Of a DNA stretch of 64,000 bases, positions 51,537 to 62,433 are shown piece after piece (position 1 is the stretch's first letter; each line of letters begins with the position of its first letter). Made by a program: the position numbers and the translations under genes. The notes under the pieces were generated by a model. It was not told where the DNA came from, made no database searches, and saw only the letters and a program-made list of their open reading frames with translations. This DNA comes from Halichondria panicea. Taxonomy: Eukaryota > Porifera > Demospongiae > Suberitida > Halichondriidae. The stretch lies in the NCBI RefSeq assembly GCF_963675165.1, contig NC_087381.1, positions 992,001 to 1,056,000 on the forward strand, given 5' to 3'.

Positions 51537-53045
51537 ATGAAGTATAAGCTGCGATATTTCTACTCAAAGGGAGCTTTTCTAGTTCTTGTATGGATGATGC
51601 TTATAACATCAGCATTGAGTTTCCTTTATCGTATGCTCATCAAATCAGGAGGTATCCAAACCGATCTCTACTACAAGGATCAGAGATCTCTACTACTACC
51701 GATTATTGCCTTCATTCCCATAGCCGGCTCGTTAGCTGATGTACGGTATGGAAACTTCAAGGTATTCAAATTCGGTGCACTGCTATTGTTTGTTTCAACG
51801 GTATTAACATGCATTTGTGTGATAATGAAAGACAAAAGAGTTCATCCGACTGTTACTATGGTTGCTATAACTGCATCTATGTTAGTTGCGTATCTTGGAG
51901 TTAGTGCATGCACAGTAACAGCTCTTCAGCTAGGCTTGGATCAGATGCCAGATGCTTCATCTGACAACATTATAAGTTTTATTAAGTGGTTTATTTTTTC
52001 AGCTCTATTTGGTGAATGGAGCAGTGAAGTAATCATAAAAAGTACAAGAATATGTACTTTTGTAGATCCTGACAATATATTAATTTTCCTTAGTCTCTAC
52101 CCAGTGCTCGCTATGAGCATTTTGTGCTGTAGTCTTTTTCTTTTAGCCCCAAAATGGCTAATAATTGAACCAAAGTCACCTCAGTCCCTCAAAATCATCT
52201 ACCAAGTTCTCAAGTTTGCTGCCAAGCACAAAGCTCCCCTCAATCGCAGTGCTTTCACATACTGGGAGGAATACATACCTTCAAGAATGGACCTGGGAAA
52301 GTTGAGATACGGTGGTCCATTCACTACAGAGCAAGTTGAAGATGTGAAAACATTCTTTAAGATTATTGTTATTCAAATACCACTGTTTATGGTCTCGTTA
52401 TCATCCCGAGAATTATACGTACACCTTGATCACCAACCATTACCCTCTATTGACAAATGCACTGCTTCATTTATTAGTCTCTTCACTTATCACCCTTTTG
52501 TCTGTGCAATGTTAGTAACACTTATCTCAGAATTTATAGTTTATCCTCTAGTTAAAATGGAACCACCAAGTATCCTGAAACAGATTGGATTCGCTTGCTT
52601 CATCATTGTGGTAGCAAATATAGGGATATTGAGTGCAGACGTTGTGAGCTATTTCCATGATATACGTATTTGGATTGAAATAGCTACTTTAATAATTGGC
52701 GGTCTCGTTTACTTGTCCTTTGTGACAAACTCGATTCTTTTGTTTGCTTGTGCACAATCTCCATATAACATGCGTGGTCTGTTGGCGGGATTTGCATTTT
52801 TACTTCATATCTCATCGTTAGTCCTTGGTGAACTCTTATTCAGTGTCACGATCAAACTTTGCGACAAATGCTACAACTATATAATTTATTCGTCAGTCAT
52901 GGTAGCGATTACTTTGTTTGGATTCATCCTGTACTGCCTCCTGGCTCGCTGGTACAAAAGAAGAGTTAGAGACGAGGAATACAATGCACACAGAGTGGTG
53001 GAGGAGGTCTATGATCGATACCTTTCCAACGACATGTATCACTAA
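51537..53045 (+). CDS. POT/SLC15-like 12-helix membrane transporter (intact, mosaic)
   Basis: Intact 502-codon ORF with a secure start (in-frame TAG three codons upstream). It ends YLSNDMYH-TAA. All family landmarks are present, from LADVRYGNFK to the DEEYNAHRVVEEVYDRYLS tail. Its sequence looks mosaic. Residues 1 to about 105 (GIQTDLYYKDQ, AGSLADV, KDKRVHPTVTM) resemble the gene at 44391. From about residue 120 onward (GVSACTVTAL, GEWSSEVII, LFMVSLSSRELYVHL, SADVVSYFHDIRIW) it resembles the gene at 55033. This suggests gene conversion or unequal crossing-over. Promoter elements are of the DR1-plus-forkhead class. Small replacements such as ALTYWEEY for ALTYWEED and GKLRYGG for GKSRYGG fall in the otherwise invariant cytosolic loop. 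Substrate unknown. Confidence 0.87.
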   Translation: MKYKLRYFYSKGAFLVLVWMMLITSALSFLYRMLIKSGGIQTDLYYKDQRSLLLPIIAFIPIAGSLADVRYGNFKVFKFGALLLFVSTVLTCICVIMKDKRVHPTVTMVAITASMLVAYLGVSACTVTALQLGLDQMPDASSDNIISFIKWFIFSALFGEWSSEVIIKSTRICTFVDPDNILIFLSLYPVLAMSILCCSLFLLAPKWLIIEPKSPQSLKIIYQVLKFAAKHKAPLNRSAFTYWEEYIPSRMDLGKLRYGGPFTTEQVEDVKTFFKIIVIQIPLFMVSLSSRELYVHLDHQPLPSIDKCTASFISLFTYHPFVCAMLVTLISEFIVYPLVKMEPPSILKQIGFACFIIVVANIGILSADVVSYFHDIRIWIEIATLIIGGLVYLSFVTNSILLFACAQSPYNMRGLLAGFAFLLHISSLVLGELLFSVTIKLCDKCYNYIIYSSVMVAITLFGFILYCLLARWYKRRVRDEEYNAHRVVEEVYDRYLSNDMYH

Positions 53046-53470
53046 ACGATACAACTAAGATATAATTATAACAGAGCAACCTAGTATATGTATATGAATG
53101 TGTTTATAAACTTTTTTCATCGCATAATTTTATGATAGTCATTATAATATTAGTTTTACTTGTCTCTTAGTATGTACAGTCATGCACTGTATGGTTTCAT
53201 TTTCAATCAAGATTATTACAGCCAATCTTTCCCTCCTCTGCATTGGTTGCGCCCTCAGGCTTGATGGGGTTTACAGCTATTAATCTCTAATACAATAATC
53301 TCATCCTCCACACATGTCCCATTGTGCATTCACACATGGTTGAAATAACAGAAATGTGTATTATGGATACATTCCTCATTTATATACACAATACTTGTTT
53401 ACATGGAAAGTGAGAATAATGCAAACTTGAGTAAACAATAACATTGTACAAATTAATGTTATACATAGCT
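53046..53470 (+). other. Spacer and promoter block before a damaged copy
   Basis: The 3' flank, uninterrupted at the 139-bp MITE site (CAACTAAGATATAATT), is followed by the CAATCTTTCCCTCCTC segment. The forkhead-like ACTTGTTTACATGGAAAGT lies at about 53394-53412. Confidence 0.5.
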
Positions 53471-54012
53471 ATGATGAAGCAAGCAAATCCAATCTGCTTC
53501 AGGATAATTGGTGGTTCCATTTTAACTAGAGGATAGACTATAATTTGAAACAGATTGGATTTGCTTGCTTCATAATTGTGACAGCAAATATAGGGATATT
53601 GAGTACAGAGCTATTTCTATGATATACAAATTTGGATTGAAATAGCTACTTCAATAATTGACGGTCTCGTTAACTTTTCATTTTTGACAAACTGTATTCT
53701 GTTATTTGCTTGTGCGCAATCTCCATATAACATGCGTGGCCTATTGGCGGGATTTGCATTATTACTTCATGCCTCGTCATTGGGCCTTGGGGGAATTCTC
53801 TTTAGTATTACGGCCAAGTTTGGCGACAAATGCTACAACTATATAATATATTCGTCAGTCATGGTAGCAATTACTTTGTTTGGGTTCATCCTGTACTGCC
53901 TCCTGGCTCGCTGCATGGTACAAGAGAAGAGTTAGAGACGAGGAATACAATGCACACAGAGTGGTGGAGGAGGTCTATGATCGATACCTTTCCAACGACA
54001 TGTATCACAGAA
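53471..54012 (+). pseudogene. POT/SLC15-like fragment with head-to-head inverted segment
   Basis: 53471-53542 is the reverse complement of the TM8-TM9 region (encoding SEFIVYPLVK..LKQIGFACFI on the minus strand). From 53545 the same region starts again in forward orientation and continues to the tail. There are further lesions: missing bases near 53608 (the SAEVV segment), a 4-base insertion near 53913 (CGCTGCATGGTAC where relatives have CGCTGGTAC), and loss of the stop (CACAGA for CACTGA, about 54007). The inverted junction has almost no spacer, which fits a fold-back or template-switch event. Confidence 0.85.
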
Positions 54013-55032
54013 CAATTAACTAATTATGTATAATAACTTATATAGAGTAACTTGTAGAATATTTATTTCATTATTGTACATTCATATAGTACATGCACTA
54101 TAGTAGTTTCATTTTCAGTTGTGATTAACCGATCAGCCATGTAATCTTGCGTGCATGGGTTTACTTAGCCTCGATCCCAGGCCGGGATAGGGTTAGGGTT
54201 TACTGCTATAAATGTATATAATTGCATGCATGCAGGAGTTTTGTGATATATATAATAATTAACATGCAGGAAGCAGAGTACTTTTTAACAATGTCAGCTT
54301 TATTCGATTGGCTATCACATTAATTTTATTGAAAATCAATTCCCCTCTTAAATGGAGCCATCACCTGTAGTCTCAAATACTCGCCTCTACGCAAAAGGGC
54401 ATTCGAGAATAGCCATCATCTATATAATTATGTCACATGCAGGTTGGTTAATCATACATTTGCAGCTCTGGAGCAGCAATAGTCAATCACATAATTATAG
54501 TCATCACTCCCCTCCTGCTGTGATGATTGCATAGTCAGCGAATAATTATGTGTAGCTCTAATTATGGTACTCTGCACAATTAGTGCATGCATGTCGTAAG
54601 ACTATATTCGGCTAAAGATCTGGCAATTGCTCCCTTCTTTTATTTTGCTATTATTTTTTCAACATTGAATGAGTTCTCTCTCTGTACCTATATATAATAT
54701 ATATTTGCTGACTCGGCAATAATCACAGTACTCTCGAGACTTATGTAATTGCTAATCGCTCAAGCTAGAGCTGTACCACACCTACCTATCGTACCTCTGC
54801 TGATTTGTAATACAATTCATTTACTGTGAAGTTAGTCATTATAATTACGTATCATGAGCACAGATCAATTTTGTTGATTAACATTCACCATTCATAATAA
54901 TACTTGTTTACATAGAAAGTATATACTGCCAACATGAGTATACATTTATCCCAGTCTACATAATACAGTTTGGAGTTTAGATGCTAGATAGTACATTTAT
55001 AGCACAAAAACACTTCTATACAAGAGAAAAAA
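54013..55032 (+). promoter_or_regulatory. 3' spacer and upstream module of the gene at 55033
   Basis: Sequence with a solo CTTAGCCTCGATCCCAGGCCG tip near 54167 is followed by the distal module. Its MARE is altered (TGCATAGTCAGC, 54528-54539). The forkhead-like ACTTGTTTACATAGAAAGT is at 54902-54920, about 113-131 bases before the start. No DR1 cluster is present. Confidence 0.5.
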
Positions 55033-56541
55033 ATGAAGTACAAGCTGCGATATTTCTACTCAAAAGGAGCTTTCCTAGTTCTTGTGTGGATGATGCTTAT
55101 AATATCAGCAATGACTTTCCTATTTCGTATGTTCATCAAATCAGGGGCCATTATCTCCTATCATCACTACAATGATCAGAGATTTTTTCTGATACCGATT
55201 ATTGCCTTTATCCCCATAGCAGGCTGGCTAGCTGATGTACGGTATGGAAACTTTAAGGTTTTTAGGTTTGGTGCACTACTATTATTTGTTTCAACGATAA
55301 TGACCTGTATTTGTTTCATCATTAAAGAAGAGGGAGTTCCTCCGACTGTTACTATGGTTGCTATAACTGCAGCTGTGTTAGTTGCGTATCTTGGAGTTAG
55401 TGCATGCACAGTAACAGCTCTTCAACTAGGCTTGGATCAGATGCCAGATGCTTCGTCTGACAATATTATAAGTTTTATCAAGTGGTTCATTTTTTCAGCT
55501 TTATTTGGTGAATGGAGCAGTGAAGTAATCATAAGAAGTACAAAAAAATGTGCTTTTGTAGATACTGACAATAAATTCATTTTCTTTAGTCTCTACCCAG
55601 TGTTTGCTATGAGCATTTTGTGCTGTAGTCTTTTTCTTTTAGCCCCAAAATGGCTAATACTTGAACCAAAGTCACCTCAGTCCCTCAAAATCATCTACAA
55701 AGTTCTCAAGTTTGCTGCCAAGCACAAAGCTCCCCTCAATCGCAGTGCTCTCACATACTGGGAGGAAAACATACCTTCAAGAATGGATCTGGGAAAGTCG
55801 AGATACGGTGGTCCATTCACTACAGAGCAAGTTGAAGATGTGAAAACATTCTTTAAGATTATTGTCATTCAAATACCATTGTTTATGGTCTCGTTATCAT
55901 CCCGAGAATTATACGTACATCTTAATCACCAACCATTACTGTCTATCGACAAATGCACTGCTTCACTTATTAGTCTCTTCACTTATCACCCTTTTGTCTG
56001 TGCAATGTTAGTAACACTTATTTCAGAATTTATAGTCTATCCTCTGGTTAAAATGGAACCACCAAGTATCCTGAAACAGATTGGATTCGCTTGCTTCATC
56101 ATTGTGGTAGCAAATATAGGGATATTGAGTGCAGACGTTGTGAGCTATTTCCATGATACACGTATTTGGATTGAAATAGCTACTTCAATAATTGGCGGTC
56201 TCGTTTACTTATCCTTTTTGACAAACTCGATTCTTTTGTTTGCTTGTGCGCAATCTCCATATAACATGCGTGGTCTGTTGGCGGGATTTGCATTATTACT
56301 TCATATCTCATCATTAGCCCTTGGTGGAATTCTTTTTAGTATCACAGTCAAGCTGTGTGACAAATGCTACAACTATATAATTTATTCGTCAGTAATGGTA
56401 GCGATTACTTTGTTTGGATTCATCCTGTACTGCCTCCTGGCTAGCTGGTACAAGAGGAGAGTTAGAGACGAGGAATACAATGCACACAGAGTGGTGGAGG
56501 AGGTCTATGATCGATACCTTTCCAACGACATGTATCACTGA
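55033..56541 (+). CDS. POT/SLC15-like 12-helix membrane transporter (intact)
   Basis: Intact 502-codon ORF starting at the conserved leader (ACTTCTATACAAGAG then ATGAAG). Family landmarks are complete: LADVRYGNFK, LGLDQMPDASSDN, LNRSAL..RMDLGKSRYGGPFTTEQ, PSILKQI, AQSPYNMRG and the tail. Outward loops are KSGAIISYHHYNDQ (1-2), EWSSEVIIRSTKKC (5-6), RELYVHLNHQPLLSIDKC (7-8) and SITVKLCDKC (11-12). Near the C-terminus LLARWYKRR is LLASWYKRR. The promoter is of the forkhead-block class without DR1. The first loop resembles the gene at 16168, while the 5-6 and 9-10 regions resemble 51537, again indicating exchange between paralogues. Function beyond a POT-type membrane carrier fold is not evident. 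Confidence 0.87.
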   Translation: MKYKLRYFYSKGAFLVLVWMMLIISAMTFLFRMFIKSGAIISYHHYNDQRFFLIPIIAFIPIAGWLADVRYGNFKVFRFGALLLFVSTIMTCICFIIKEEGVPPTVTMVAITAAVLVAYLGVSACTVTALQLGLDQMPDASSDNIISFIKWFIFSALFGEWSSEVIIRSTKKCAFVDTDNKFIFFSLYPVFAMSILCCSLFLLAPKWLILEPKSPQSLKIIYKVLKFAAKHKAPLNRSALTYWEENIPSRMDLGKSRYGGPFTTEQVEDVKTFFKIIVIQIPLFMVSLSSRELYVHLNHQPLLSIDKCTASLISLFTYHPFVCAMLVTLISEFIVYPLVKMEPPSILKQIGFACFIIVVANIGILSADVVSYFHDTRIWIEIATSIIGGLVYLSFLTNSILLFACAQSPYNMRGLLAGFALLLHISSLALGGILFSITVKLCDKCYNYIIYSSVMVAITLFGFILYCLLASWYKRRVRDEEYNAHRVVEEVYDRYLSNDMYH

Positions 56542-56766
56542 ACAATTAACTCTATGCACGCGATAACTATAATGATTATTGCATGCATGTAGTATACATT
56601 ATACTTAGCCTATAGTGTGTGTTCATTTGAATTGTTTCTCTTCATATTCATAGATATAGATACTTTAATTTGTACAGTCATGCATGCATTGAGTATGGTT
56701 ACATTTTCAACCAATTAACCAACATTTTATTCAACATCCTCCACCAATTGATAGAGCTATTGTGCA

Positions 56767-56903
56767 GTCGGCGTATAGCAGAGTCCCCAAAAGCATCAGC
56801 TCAGTTGTGAATTCACATCCCATCCCCATATACAAGAGGAACAGATATTCCACCTGCTGGCAGAGACACAAGAGGACTTGAGATACTGGGTGCATGGCCT
56901 GAG
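56767..56903 (+). pseudogene. PH-domain exon relic, frameshifted (copy 7)
   Basis: The region is flanked by an altered acceptor (GTGCAG) and a donor-like GAG/GTGTGTGG. One base is missing in the CCAAAAAGCATC run (GTCCCCAAAAGCATC), which breaks the frame after YSRVPK. The 3' part still encodes EEQIFHLLAETQEDLRYWVH. It is a decayed exon copy. Confidence 0.6.
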
Positions 56904-58052
56904 GTGTGTGGTGTGGGTGGGCGTGCACAGACTAAAGTGTGTGGGTGTGGAGGCGAAAATAAATGTTGAGGACTCGAAATTGAATTTAGTGCATGCAATC
57001 TGAATATGAAAAACTCGCTATAATAGTGAGTTCTTTTTATCTTGTAGTGTGTTCATTTTAATGTATGGTATAGTGTTTGCTTTGATTGAAATAGCCTGCC
57101 CTGTTTCAGTAGGTGTGTTATCATTCACTAGCTGTGTGTCTTTAAATCAGCACTAACATTTTGTCAAAAACTTTCAATATTCACCGAATAATTTTTCTTT
57201 GTGTGAAATCACCTTTGTCGATGACCTTGTTCACAAGGCGTACTGGTCCAAGACATCAATGTTGGCCCATTTTTCCATTGCATGCTAACCCAATCAAACC
57301 ACACACAATACCCTAGTGAAACCCCTCCCCTTTTTCACATAATAGTCGGAATGTGCAGGGGATTCTTGATGTTTTTGTTTTGGCAACTTCACAGTAACTC
57401 TTGTAACTGCAGGGCGACACCTATATTAGGACATGATGAGGTTGGTACCAAACTGTAGAGTACACCCTCGGCTACACTAAAAGATCTTTCGAGGAGTGCT
57501 GACGAAACCTTAAAAGTATCGAACCCCGGTTAGGGGAAATTTTGTGCTAAAGTCAATTACTGCATGTGTGAGCTATATTCGATTGGCTTCTAAATGCAAA
57601 ATTAAAAATAAATTCTCCCCTTAGCCACACCCCCAGATACGTGCAAACAAGCTTCAGTATTTTTGTAAGAAAGAGATGAATACGAAACTAACTAATCACC
57701 TAGCTATGTCAAAATGTCACAGGTTTGTTCATTATGTACATACATTAGCAATCAGAGTGGCAATTTTACGTAGTCACTCCTGTGTGTGCTGTGATGATTG
57801 CTGAGTCAACGAATATGTGTAGTTATGTAGCTCAGCGCAATGACTGTATACCTTAGCCTAGAGGTGATGAGGCAATTGCTTCCTGTTTTTCTGACACTGC
57901 ATGAGTTCTCTGCACATATAATTATATATTTGCTGACACAGCAATAATCACACCTGCGGGCATGCCCTACTTTTGATCCATGTGATCAAGCTAGTGTTGT
58001 ATATACATTATAATCATGGCCATGGATCAAGTTTTAGTTTTGATACATTTAC

Positions 58053-58249
58053 CAGTGGCGGATATAAGCCCTGGAAAATTATGCTGGCATAATTTGGGGC
58101 ATAATAGGTTAATTAGGTTATTCTGCTGGTATAATTGGGGCATAATAGTTATACCGGCTATAAGCACCCATTTGAGGGTTTTAGTACAAATGTAATGGTC
58201 CTCTGCTGCTGCTGAAGTAGTGAAATGTTGGTACCTGGATCCGCCACTG
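58053..58249. mobile_element. 197-bp hAT-like MITE
   Basis: The ends CAGTGGCGGAT and ATCCGCCACTG are inverse; such CAGTGGCGGA termini are common in hAT-derived MITEs of invertebrates. The target duplication is not clear by eye. GGCATAATAG occurs as an internal direct repeat. Confidence 0.6.
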
Positions 58250-58410
58250 TTCAGTATTCATAACAATATTTGTTTACATGGAAAGTATATATAATGCCAA
58301 CATGAGTACACATTTAATGCTATACAGTTTGGAGTATAATTATTGTTAGATGCTATATAGCACATTTAGCGCTAGCACTGTTAATTAAAACACTTCTACA
58401 GGAGAAAAAG

Positions 58411-59910
58411 ATGAAGTACAAGCTGCGATATTTCTACTCAAAAGGAGCTTTTCTAGTTCTTGTGTGGATGATGCTTATAACATCAGCATTGACTTTCCTA
58501 TTTCTTGTGCTCACCAAATCAGGGAGCATTCAAACATATCCTCACTCGAAAGACCAGATATTTCTTTTATTACCGATGATTGCCTTCATTCCCATATCAG
58601 GCTGGCTAGCTGATGTTTGGTATGGAAACTTCAAAGTGTTTAGGTTTGGTGCAGTACTATTATTTGTTTCAGCGGTATTGACCTGCATTTGTTTGATAAT
58701 TAAGGAAGAGGGAGTTTATCCAACTGTGATAAGGATCACTTCAACTGCAGCTGTATTAGTTGCATATATTGGAGTTAGTGCATGCCTAGTAACAGCTTTT
58801 CAGCTAGGCTTGGATCAGATGCCAGATGCTTCGTCTGACAACATCATAAGTTTTATCAAGTGGCTCATTGTCTCAGCTCTCTTTGGTGTATGGATTAGTG
58901 AGATTATCCTAAAAAACACAATATATTGTGCTTTCGTTGATACTGGCAATAAATACATTTTTTTCAGTCTCTACCCAGTGTTTGCTATGAGCATTCTGTG
59001 CTGTAGTATTTTTCTTTTAGCCCAAAAATGGCTGATTATTGAGCCAAAATCACCTCAGTCCCTCAAAATCATCTACCAAATTCTCAAGTTTGCAGCCAAG
59101 CACAAAGCTCCCCTCAATCGCAGTGCTCTCACATACTGGGAAGAAGACGTACCTTCAAGAATGGACCTGGGAAAGTCGAGATACGGTGGTCCATTCACTA
59201 CAGAGCAAGTTGAAGATGTGAAAACGTTCTTTAAGATTATTGTTATCCAAATACCATTGTTTTTTGTCTCATTATCATTTCATATACATCTTAATCACCA
59301 ATCATCATTTCCTCTCAGCAGATGCACTTCTGTACTTATTAATATCTTTACTTATCATCCTTTTGTCTGTGCAATGTTAGTAACGCTTATCTCAGAATTT
59401 ATAGTCTATCCTCTAGTTAAAATGGAACCACCAAGTATCCTGAAACAGATTGGATTTGCTTGCTTCATCATTGTGGTAGCAAATATAGGATTGTTAAGTG
59501 CAGAAGTTGTGAGCTATTTCCATGATATACAAATTTGGATTGAAATAGCTAGTTCAGTAATGGGCGGTCTTGTTTACTTGTCTTTCTTGACAATATTGAT
59601 TCTGTTGTTTGCTTGTGCGCAATCTCCATATAACATGCGTGGTCTTTTGGTAGGAATCGCATTATTACTTCATGCTTCATCATTAGGCCTTGGGGGAGTT
59701 CTCTTTAACATCATGATCAACCTTTGTAACAAATGCTACAACTATATAATATATTCGTTAGTCATGGTAGCGATTACTTTGTTTGGATTCATCCTGTACT
59801 GCCTCCTGGCTCGCTGGTACAAAAGGAGAGTTAGAGACGAGGAATACAATGCACACAGAGTGGTGGAGGAGGTCTATGATAGATACCTTTCCAACGACAT
59901 GTATCACTGA
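58411..59910 (+). CDS. POT/SLC15-like 12-helix membrane transporter (intact, divergent)
   Basis: Intact 499-codon ORF at the conserved leader, ending YLSNDMYH. This is one of the more divergent intact members. The 1-2 loop is KSGSIQTYPHSKDQ, LADVRYGNFK is LADVWYGNFK, and LGLDQMPDASSDN is kept. The 7-8 loop is shortened (FHIHLNHQSSFPLSRC), accounting for the lower length, and the 11-12 loop is NIMINLCNKC. In the cytosolic 6-7 loop LAPKWLII is LAQKWLII, but the RMDLGKSRYGGPFTTEQ segment is unchanged. Divergence is thus strongest in predicted outward loops and weakest in the cytosolic segments. The promoter has the forkhead-like block, not the DR1 cluster. POT/SLC15-like fold; substrate unknown. 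Confidence 0.87.
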   Translation: MKYKLRYFYSKGAFLVLVWMMLITSALTFLFLVLTKSGSIQTYPHSKDQIFLLLPMIAFIPISGWLADVWYGNFKVFRFGAVLLFVSAVLTCICLIIKEEGVYPTVIRITSTAAVLVAYIGVSACLVTAFQLGLDQMPDASSDNIISFIKWLIVSALFGVWISEIILKNTIYCAFVDTGNKYIFFSLYPVFAMSILCCSIFLLAQKWLIIEPKSPQSLKIIYQILKFAAKHKAPLNRSALTYWEEDVPSRMDLGKSRYGGPFTTEQVEDVKTFFKIIVIQIPLFFVSLSFHIHLNHQSSFPLSRCTSVLINIFTYHPFVCAMLVTLISEFIVYPLVKMEPPSILKQIGFACFIIVVANIGLLSAEVVSYFHDIQIWIEIASSVMGGLVYLSFLTILILLFACAQSPYNMRGLLVGIALLLHASSLGLGGVLFNIMINLCNKCYNYIIYSLVMVAITLFGFILYCLLARWYKRRVRDEEYNAHRVVEEVYDRYLSNDMYH

Positions 59911-60565
59911 ACGTTTAACTCATGACAATGTATAATAACTTACATGTATATCTATTTTTTGTTTTTGCAACCTTTAGTGAGTGAGTATGTTTTCACATAG
60001 TATTAGCTTCTGTTAGTATAGTCACAGTGTGCATTTCCACTTCATCAAACTAACTTTGCCCTCGGGGCTGCGGCCTCAATTTCGATAATCAATACAGCCA
60101 TACATTTTTAGAACCATGCATGGTTACAGGTATATAACTATTTAATTTTTGCATGCTACTATGATTTTTATCCCACTCTGTCCATGCAATCGAGCTATTG
60201 TATTTATATCATCCCATCCCCACACTCAAGAGGAACAGACCTTCCACCTGCTGGCAGAGACGCCAGAGGACATGACATACTAGGTGCATGGCCTGAGGTG
60301 TGTGGTGGACTAATTAGATATGTGGGTGTGGGGGGCGGGGTACGGGCTAGGAGGTGTTTTGAGGGGAGGTAGAAAAGCTAACTTTGCATGATGACTCGTA
60401 ACTTGAATTTGGTGCATGCAATCTGAATATGAAAAAACTCAATATTAGTAGAGTAACAAAGATGCTTTATCTTGTGCTGTGTAAATGTTAATGTATGGAA
60501 TAGTGTTTGCTTGAAATAGCCTGCCCTGTTTCAGTAGGTGTGTTATCATTTACTAGCTGTGTGTC
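59911..60565 (+). other. 3' spacer module ending in a recombination breakpoint
   Basis: This holds the standard 3' flank (empty site of the 939-bp element near 59925), the PH-exon relic 60207-60297 and the GTTTCAGTAGGTGTGTTATC segment near 60529. The module stops at about 60565, where it joins directly to the interior of another array gene. Confidence 0.5.
60207..60297 (+). pseudogene. PH-domain exon relic with stop codon (copy 8)
   Basis: A truncated exon encodes HPHTQEEQTFHLLAETPED and MTY, then a TAG (60281-60283) replaces the conserved Trp codon. The donor-like GAG/GTGTGTGG remains. The loss of the invariant Trp shows this copy is not under coding constraint. Confidence 0.65.
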
Positions 60566-61797
60566 ATGCATTTGTGTTATAATTAAAGACAAAAGAGTTT
60601 ATCCAACTGCTACTATGGTTGCTATAACTGTATAGCTGTGTTAATTATGTATCTTGGAGTTAGTGCATGCACAGTAACAGCTCTTCAACTAGGCTTGGAT
60701 CAGATGCCAGATGCTTCGTCTGACAACATTATAGTTTTATTAAGTGGTTCATTTTCTCAGGTCTATTTGGCTCATGGATTAGTGAGATTATCATACACAG
60801 TACAGTATCTTGTGCTTTCGTAGATCCTGATAATAACATCTTTAGTCTCTACCCAGTGTTTGCTATGAGCATTCTGTGCTGTAGTATTTTTCTTTTAGCC
60901 CCAAAATGGCTAATAACTGAACCAAAGTCACCTCAGTCCCTCAAAATCATCTACCAAGTTCTCAAGTTTGCTGCCAAGCACAAAGCTCCCCTCAATCGCA
61001 GTGCTCTCACATACTGGGAGGAAGACATACCTTCAAGAATGGACCTGGGAAAGTCGAGATATGGTGGACCATTCACTACAGAGCAAGTTGAAGATGTGAA
61101 AACTTTCTTTAAGATTATTGTTATCCAAATACCATTGTTCATTGTCTCATTATCACGTGGGAAATTATATGCACAACTTTATCACCAACCATCACTGTCT
61201 ATTATCGAATGCACTGCTTCACTTATTAGTCTCTTCACCTATAATCCGTATGTCTGTGCAATGGTGATGACTCTTATCTCAGAATTTATAGTTCATCCTC
61301 TAGTTAAAATGGAACCTCCAAGTATCCTGAAACAGATTGGATTTGCTTGCTTCATCATTGTGGTAGCAAATATAGGGATATTAAGTGCAGAAGTTGTGAG
61401 CTATTTCCATGATATACAAATTTGGATTGAAATAGCTACTTCAATAATCGGAGGTCTTGTTTACTTGTCTTTCTTGACAAATTTGATTTTGTAGTTTGCT
61501 TGTGCGCAATCTCCGTATAACATGCGTGGTCTATTGGCGGGATTTGCATTATTACTTCATTTCTCATCATTAATCCTTGGTGATTTTTGTTTTTATATCA
61601 CGATTATGCTTTGCGACAAATGCTACAACTATATAATATATTCGTCAGTCAAGGTAGCGATTACATTGTTTGGATTCATCCTGTACTGCCTCCTGGCTTG
61701 CTGGTACAAAAGGAGAGTTAGAGACGAGGAATACAATGCACACAGAGTGGTGGAGGAGGTCTATGATCGATACCTTTCCAACGACTTGTATCACTGA
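60566..61797 (+). pseudogene. POT/SLC15-like transporter, 5'-truncated with several lesions
   Basis: Homology begins abruptly at about codon 93 (ATGCATTTGTGTTATAATTAAAGAC, TM3-4 loop), fused to 3' spacer sequence. Frame-breaking changes occur near 60631 (CTGTATAGCTG for CTGCAGCTG) and 60732 (one base lost in IISFIK). An in-frame TAG lies at 61492-61494 in TM10 (LIL-stop-FACAQSP). The 6-7 loop is intact within a 212-codon open stretch. The tail ends YLSNDLYH with TGA at 61795-61797. Several substitutions in TM12 (SSVKVAI, LLACWYK) also show relaxed constraint. Confidence 0.85.
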
Positions 61798-62433
61798 ACA
61801 GTTAACTCCGTGCATAATTAACATTCATTACAATTATAGAGCAACCTATAAAAATTTAATTACCTATATCGTTAGTACTACATAATTTATGTGCTCATTT
61901 TCTTCACAATAGATGTACTGTATGTCTGTCTATACACATGCATTATAAGGCATGTTTATTATCAGCACATGCAGGTGGCTCCCTCAGGCTCGATACTGCA
62001 AGTTGGGTGAATCTGTTGCTTCGGAAAGTAATAGAGTGTTCTCAGTTCTCTCCCCAACTAACAAATATTCGCAATCAATGTCATGTGTCATGATGTTCCC
62101 TCAGCTCGATAGATCTGCTCTAAATCCCTGGAACCATGGCAGCTATAATTCCCTAATACTGTTACAGTGTATATATATCATATTTATCTTCTTATATAAT
62201 TTACACTGTCCATTAATTTTGAGCTTTTATGTTTGTATCATATACATGCAGGTTAAGTGTTGTGTTGTTTGAAAAAGTTCCCCCATTTTATCACACATCA
62301 TAATTATACTTGTTTACATTGAAAGTAATGATAATACTAACTTGAGTAAACATATTTCTTGGTACAAATGTTCCAAAATTTAGAGTATAGCTATAGATTA
62401 TTTAGCTCTTTTAAAACACTTCAATAAAAGAAG
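61798..62433 (+). promoter_or_regulatory. Intergenic region and promoter of the gene at 62434
   Basis: Mostly distinct sequence without a recognisable gene. The forkhead-like ACTTGTTTACATTGAAAGT lies at 62308-62326, about 108-126 bases before the start, and the leader AAAACACTTCAATAAAAGAAG precedes the ATG. Neither the DR1 cluster nor the MARE-like module is seen. Confidence 0.5.

Larger units (their letters stand above)
56542..58410 (+). other. Long spacer: PH-exon relic, unique sequence, MITE, promoter
   Basis: The PH-exon relic is at 56767-56903. A stretch at about 57300-57700 has no match elsewhere in the window and no open frame. A MARE-like TGCTGAGTCAAC (one mismatch) is at 57799-57810. 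The 197-bp element lies at 58053-58249 and the promoter block ATTTGTTTACATGGAAAGT at 58268-58286, about 125-143 bases before the next start. Confidence 0.5.
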
